A stretch of 60,000 nucleotides of DNA from Antedon mediterranea (taxonomy: Eukaryota; Echinodermata; Crinoidea; Comatulida; Antedonidae). The stretch lies in NCBI RefSeq assembly GCF_964355755.1, contig NC_092670.1:30183795-30243794 (forward strand), given 5' to 3'. Of this stretch, positions 56,901 through 60,000 are shown piece by piece. The notes beneath the pieces were generated by a model. The model worked only from the letters and a program-made list of their open reading frames with translations, was not told where the DNA came from and did no database searches. Position numbers and translations under genes: made by a program. Position 1 is the stretch's first letter; every line of letters starts with the position of its first letter.

Positions 56901-58232
56901 GAACACTCGCCACAAACACACGAACCCCGACCTGAGCAAATTGTGGCTGTAGTTGAATTGTCACTATCAGAAAGAGAATAAAATGATAATGCAGTCATTT
57001 TAATGCAGTAAATATTAACATTTCTTCTGGAGGTTAAGAACTACACCGCATGTACTGCAATAGGCTACAACTAACTATTGTTTAATACTAGGAAAAAGAT
57101 TTTTTTTGGTCAGGATGTAACCCGTTTGCTTCATACATTTAGTAAGTATATACAATTACTGCAATACTTTTAATAGTACAGTCAATTTCTTTTTTACGTT
57201 TGTAAGAATAATTATATAATAGAAAAAATTTATTTTAATAAAACTTAAAGCTTTCAGATAATAGTTTAGAGAAATTTAAATAATTATTATATTATTTCAG
57301 TGAATTAAATCAGCATATCAGTAACAATTTAACAAAATAATATATGAAGCATTTAAAACCGAAAGACATTATCATTCAATATCTTAACAGGAAAAACGTG
57401 CATCACTGTGAAAAACGCTTTCAAAATATAAGCAGTCATCCATATACTTTCAGTTTTGTAGCAATGATTATAAAGGAAAAGGTTACAAATCTGTTTGAAT
57501 GTTATTTCCTATCCATGACTACAGTAAATCAATGTTAATTCTTGTAATTATGCCTTTACACAGCAATTAATTGTTACTTAATAATTGTAAACCGTGGATT
57601 TGTTAAAAGCAGATTTGTTTTTTCGGTAAATAATTATGTTAGGGCAAACTTCTAGAATCTTTTAAGATAAAAATACTTGATGGCATAGGAAGTTGGTACA
57701 TATACCTTCAGTACTGATATAGGTTACTAATTACGTTTAGTTAAATAATTATTTATTGACAATAAACAAAATTAGGTTAAACATGTTTCTACTGAGCAAG
57801 AGTGATTTAAATACCACTAGTAATTTTATTTTGTTAGGTATGACCAGTGACTTTGGTTCCAGTAATTTGGCATTATATTTACTTTGTTCTTTACGTTCAA
57901 TTACAGCTAGATAGTAATGCAATGTTTTTGGCATTTTTCCAAAGTTAATTACATAATAATTATTACAACCAAAATAGGTGTTTTTCACATCTGCAAGTGC
58001 CATATACAAATAGGCACAGAGCCAAACATTATTAATTTCTCACAGATGTGATCTTTAAAACAGTGTACAATTGTTATACTTACACAGAGCATGCTCTATC
58101 ATTATCCTCAAGTCTACTTGTAGCGTCATTGCTGCTACATTCACATAGACGTCCATAACGTCCTATATTGCACTGGCAACCACCACACACTAGAGTACCG
58201 TTACCATGACTGCATACTTCACTGTAATGCTC
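47868..58232 (-). CDS. ITGB-like: Integrin beta subunit, C-terminal half, eight coding exons (5' part outside window)
   Basis: This is the partner-type subunit of an integrin heterodimer. Coding exons in transcript order: 58232-58084, 56963-56803, 56213-56086, 50971-50885, 50535-50406, 49353-49243, 48249-48083, 47930-47868. They join in frame to 996 nt: 331 residues plus TAG. The first exon opens in I-EGF1 ([20 protein letters not shown]) and the chain continues through I-EGF2 ([15 protein letters not shown]), I-EGF3 and I-EGF4 ([19 protein letters not shown]). The beta-tail domain follows ([18 protein letters not shown]), then a hydrophobic helix ([20 protein letters not shown]) and a tail with HDKREFA, NAKW, NPIY and NPMY. 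The PSI, beta-I (MIDAS) and hybrid domains are expected right of the window. Invertebrate beta subunits do not map one-to-one on vertebrate paralogues, so no specific number is assigned. Confidence 0.96.
48083..48249 (-). CDS. ITGB-like: Integrin beta exon: transmembrane helix and membrane-proximal tail
   Basis: Starts ICSEPVDP, then the helix [20 protein letters not shown] with a GxxxG-like glycine spacing, then [20 protein letters not shown] and [13 protein letters not shown]- is the membrane-proximal clasp that meets the alpha tail and binds talin. Phase 0 end at GCT followed by GTAAGT. Confidence 0.96.
49243..49353 (-). CDS. ITGB-like: Integrin beta exon: beta-tail domain
   Basis: [20 protein letters not shown], then [12 protein letters not shown]: the C-F-D--DC-F-F-Y motif of the membrane-proximal beta-tail. 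Phase 1 end at AAAA followed by GTAAGG. Confidence 0.94.
49745..49830. repeat. 43-bp tandem duplication
   Basis: GATAATGGAAGGGCTGGGAG to CTCCGTACATTAT occurs twice exactly, at 49745 and 49788. Confidence 0.93.
50155..50299. mobile_element. Miniature inverted-repeat element, AAAGCTaTGTCTA ends
   Basis: AAAGCTATGTCTACATTATC at the left; the right end reads on the minus strand AAAGCTCTGTCTATATAAC. 145 bp in a beta intron. Confidence 0.65.
50406..50535 (-). CDS. ITGB-like: Integrin beta exon: I-EGF4 end and beta-tail start
   Basis: [20 protein letters not shown] is the conserved C-G-C----CVQC-AF block; [17 protein letters not shown] begins the beta-tail domain and has an N-glycosylation site NLT. 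Phase 1 end at GTATG. Confidence 0.95.
50885..50971 (-). CDS. ITGB-like: Integrin beta exon: I-EGF4
   Basis: [20 protein letters not shown] then TGNTCENCP, a compact I-EGF4. 29 whole codons in phase 0; acceptor GTACACAG, donor GTAAGT. A 5.1 kb intron separates it from I-EGF3. Confidence 0.95.
51229..51613. mobile_element. Miniature inverted-repeat element with TTAA flanks
   Basis: TTAAAGATGTATTTTCCCTT at the left; the right end reads on the minus strand TTAAAGATGTATTGTCCCTT. TTAA on each side may be the target duplication. 385 bp in a beta intron. Confidence 0.75.
51640..51815 (-). pseudogene. Non-LTR reverse transcriptase fragment
   Basis: Minus-strand frame reads [20 protein letters not shown] then [20 protein letters not shown] and DGAL. 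The P-W--GLT--Q--AIE--QK-A-R-ILG pattern is typical of non-LTR polymerase C-termini. A second relic, independent of the 29.8 kb one. Confidence 0.75.
52587..52712. mobile_element. Short hAT-like miniature element
   Basis: CAGTGGCATAACGGCTATGA at the left and TAACCCGCCACTG at the right, with inverted CAGTGGC ends. 126 bp. No clear 8-bp target duplication. Confidence 0.5.
52713..56085. other. Beta intron, no gene seen
   Basis: AT-rich sequence between I-EGF3 and I-EGF4 exons. No exon or clear element ends recognised. Confidence 0.45.
56086..56213 (-). CDS. ITGB-like: Integrin beta exon: I-EGF3 with enlarged loop
   Basis: [20 protein letters not shown] then EGDACNC. The spacing between the CxC pairs is eight residues (DEQLKRSR), where human beta1 has two. 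Phase 0 end; the donor is taken as GGT followed by GTAAGT, because the next exon then stays in frame. Confidence 0.93.
56803..56963 (-). CDS. ITGB-like: Integrin beta exon: I-EGF2
   Basis: [20 protein letters not shown] followed by [13 protein letters not shown]: eight-cysteine I-EGF2 with the nearly invariant [11 protein letters not shown] string. Acceptor TTTCTGATAG; phase 1 end at GTAAG. Confidence 0.95.
56964..58083. other. Beta intron, no gene seen
   Basis: AT-rich, no structure recognised. Confidence 0.5.
58084..58232 (-). CDS. ITGB-like: Integrin beta exon: I-EGF1
   Basis: [20 protein letters not shown] then [12 protein letters not shown]: the first cysteine-rich EGF module after the hybrid domain. 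The acceptor is TTTATAG; the exon ends in phase 2 at TCTGT followed by GTAAGT. Its upstream exon was not found up to base 60000. Confidence 0.94.
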
Positions 58233-58310
58233 CTATAAAGTGTTATTATTAAATATAGTAAATCAACAACATTTAGAAAAGAACATCACTTTTTAGGGGA
58301 CATCCCTATT

Positions 58311-58909
58311 CAGGCCCGTATCCAGGGGGGGGTGCGTTGGGTGCAGACGCACCCCCCCCCCAAGTCCCAAAAGGTCCACTATTTCCTCGGTTGGTATTTT
58401 TTCTTGTCTTGCTTAACTAAAGATAGTATCATTATATATATACTAAATTTACATTATCCGATGGTATACAAACAAAAATATGTTAATATAAAATGAAAAA
58501 AATACCGGTAATAAATTACGGAATCTGAACTGACTACAAACTCGATGTAAAACATGCGCAGTCGATCATGTGACGACAAGCAATAGCTTAGTGCTTCATG
58601 TACGCGGTACGCGGTAAAGTGTTTGCTTGAAATACAGACAACCGGTGGTGGTAAAGACGTGTCTGGAAATACAGACACTATCAAATACGGCGCCTAAACA
58701 TGGGAAGGAAGGCCAACGTCGTACGACGCTTTCTGAGTTGGCCTTTAAACATCATAAAAGCGTTAAGTTTTGGTGTCCATCGTTCAACTAGCCAAAGCCA
58801 CAACAAAGAGTCTTAAATCAGTCTTTAGAAGGTCAAATAACGCAAATTTTCCCCAGCCATTGTTGCTCGCACCCCCACCCCCCCATTAGAAATGCTGCAT
58901 ACGGGCCTG
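58311..58909. mobile_element. CAGGCCCGTAT...ATACGGGCCTG element with poly-G/C subterminus
   Basis: CAGGCCCGTATCCAG followed by a G run at the left, and a C run then TGCATACGGGCCTG at the right. Ends are inverted over 11 bases. CAG ends suggest hAT-like. The flanks GGGGACATCCCTATT and GGGGACACCTCTATT look like copies of one local minisatellite, not a target duplication. 599 bp, no transposase. Confidence 0.7.
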
Positions 58910-60000
58910 CTCAGGGGACACCTCTATTAAAAGCAAACATTCCTATGATAGGAAAGGGAAATGATGTTTAAATTTACACGTTATATTTAGGGGACTCCCC
59001 AATAAGGAGGAACTTTGTTGGGTTCCCAAAATGTTTATGAATTTCATTATCTTTAATATGGTATCTGTATTTTGCCAATTATTTCGCTCATTCCGAGTGC
59101 TTAAGTTTGTCATTGTATTAATTATGCTTCAATGATATGGACAAATTTATTCGTACACATAATGTCAAAATAAGAAGCTGGAAGGTTCTTTAATTGAGAC
59201 TTTATAAGAATGAAAGTTATTTAATACAAGCATACACAATTATCTCCTTATTCCCTGAAACTATAAATATATACCTGGTCGGAAAAACTGGATTTAGAAA
59301 TTAGGATATGGGTACTTCCAAGGGAATTCACATGTGTTTCATAGCTTCACAACAATGACTGAGTGGGAAAATAGGAATCTATTTTATCATCTATGGCTTT
59401 ATTATTTTTTTAAATTATTTAACTACTTTAAATTCAAATCATATAGAAAATTGAATTTAAAATTGTCTTATAATAATTATGTGTTTATTGCATAGAAGAT
59501 TAAATAAATATAATAAAAGAGCTTTGGAGAAATAAATAATGCATAGCATAAATAACATTTTTCGTCTATGGCTCTTGATAATGTGTTCTTATTTCCTACT
59601 TTTTAAAGTTGACAGTTGCAACCCTCTTTTTCCTTTAATTTTTATTTAATATTCTCAAGGATTACCAATGCTGAATGTATACACTGTCCTTTTCAATGGT
59701 CTGCTCAATGTAAATTTGTAACTTTATTTGGAATAAATGTCATCCCCCACCCTCGAATAAACGCCCTGGGGCATTTATTTATTTTTCCTTGAATATTTCC
59801 CCGCCACATGCATAATATAGATAATATTGTATTGCAACACACATTTCTATTTGTCGTAGAATTCATTAACTGACATGATCTACAATTTACCAAGCATTTT
59901 GAGTTTTACAATATTTTATCACTTCTTGATATTAATTGTGTTATATATTTTCATATCAGTAACAGTATTTATTCGATCATACATTTTACCATATTACACC
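58910..60000. other. Beta intron at window edge, no exon seen
   Basis: The upstream beta exon (hybrid domain end) is expected on this side but no match was found before base 60000. Confidence 0.5.

Noticed and set aside
59276-59340. Minus-strand stretch reading GSTHILISKSSFSDQ before a GT donor, as a possible upstream beta exon
   Set aside because: All three frames meet a stop between it and the nearest acceptor, and it does not match the hybrid domain.

Overview
The window is animal nuclear DNA: AT-rich, intron-rich and crowded with transposons. Frequent AGGCCTA-type words, a DIRS-type retrotransposon, CR1/jockey-like elements, a tRNA-derived SINE and many miniature inverted-repeat elements suggest a marine invertebrate deuterostome, most likely an echinoderm. 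That assignment is an inference. No bacterial, organellar or viral gene and no CRISPR array was seen.

Only two host genes are supported, both on the minus strand and both cut by the window edges. Nearly all listed ORFs are chance frames or fragments of their exons. (1) Positions 673-40810 hold 21 coding exons of an integrin alpha subunit without an inserted I domain. The chain starts at a signal peptide (ATG at 40808-40810) and runs 925 codons, through the seven-blade FG-GAP propeller and the thigh/calf region. The transmembrane segment and tail lie left of base 1. All exon phases join without a break. The propeller most resembles the alpha4/alpha9 group. (2) Positions 47868-58232 hold the last eight coding exons of an integrin beta subunit: I-EGF1 to 4, beta-tail domain, one transmembrane helix and a tail with two NPxY motifs and a stop. 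The PSI, beta-I and hybrid domains lie right of the window.

The beta gene is therefore immediately upstream of the alpha gene, in the same orientation, with about 7 kb between the beta stop and the alpha start. The two proteins belong to families that pair into alpha/beta adhesion receptors. Whether these two pair with each other is not shown by sequence.

Repeats by region: 1-2.7 kb, CA-rich minisatellite and 76-bp tandem repeats; 2.9-5.4 kb, a decayed DIRS element with inverted ends and an internal complementary region; 7.2-14.05 kb, a giant inverted-repeat element holding two tandem arrays and a central palindrome, followed at 14.1-14.8 kb by a short relative; 17-18 kb, a 113-bp tandem array; 20.7-21.3 kb, a TTAA-flanked piggyBac-like element; 21.9-22.5 kb, an inverted-repeat element; 24-26 kb, a duplicated segment; 26-27.2 kb, a CAG...CTG inverted-repeat element; 29-30.7 kb, a non-LTR retrotransposon apparently inside an older repeat; 34.1 and 51.7 kb, other non-LTR fragments; 36.5-36.8 kb, a SINE; 37.5-38.5 kb, two nested inverted-repeat elements; 41-44 kb (intergenic), further small elements; 50-52.7 and 58.3-58.9 kb, small elements inside beta introns.
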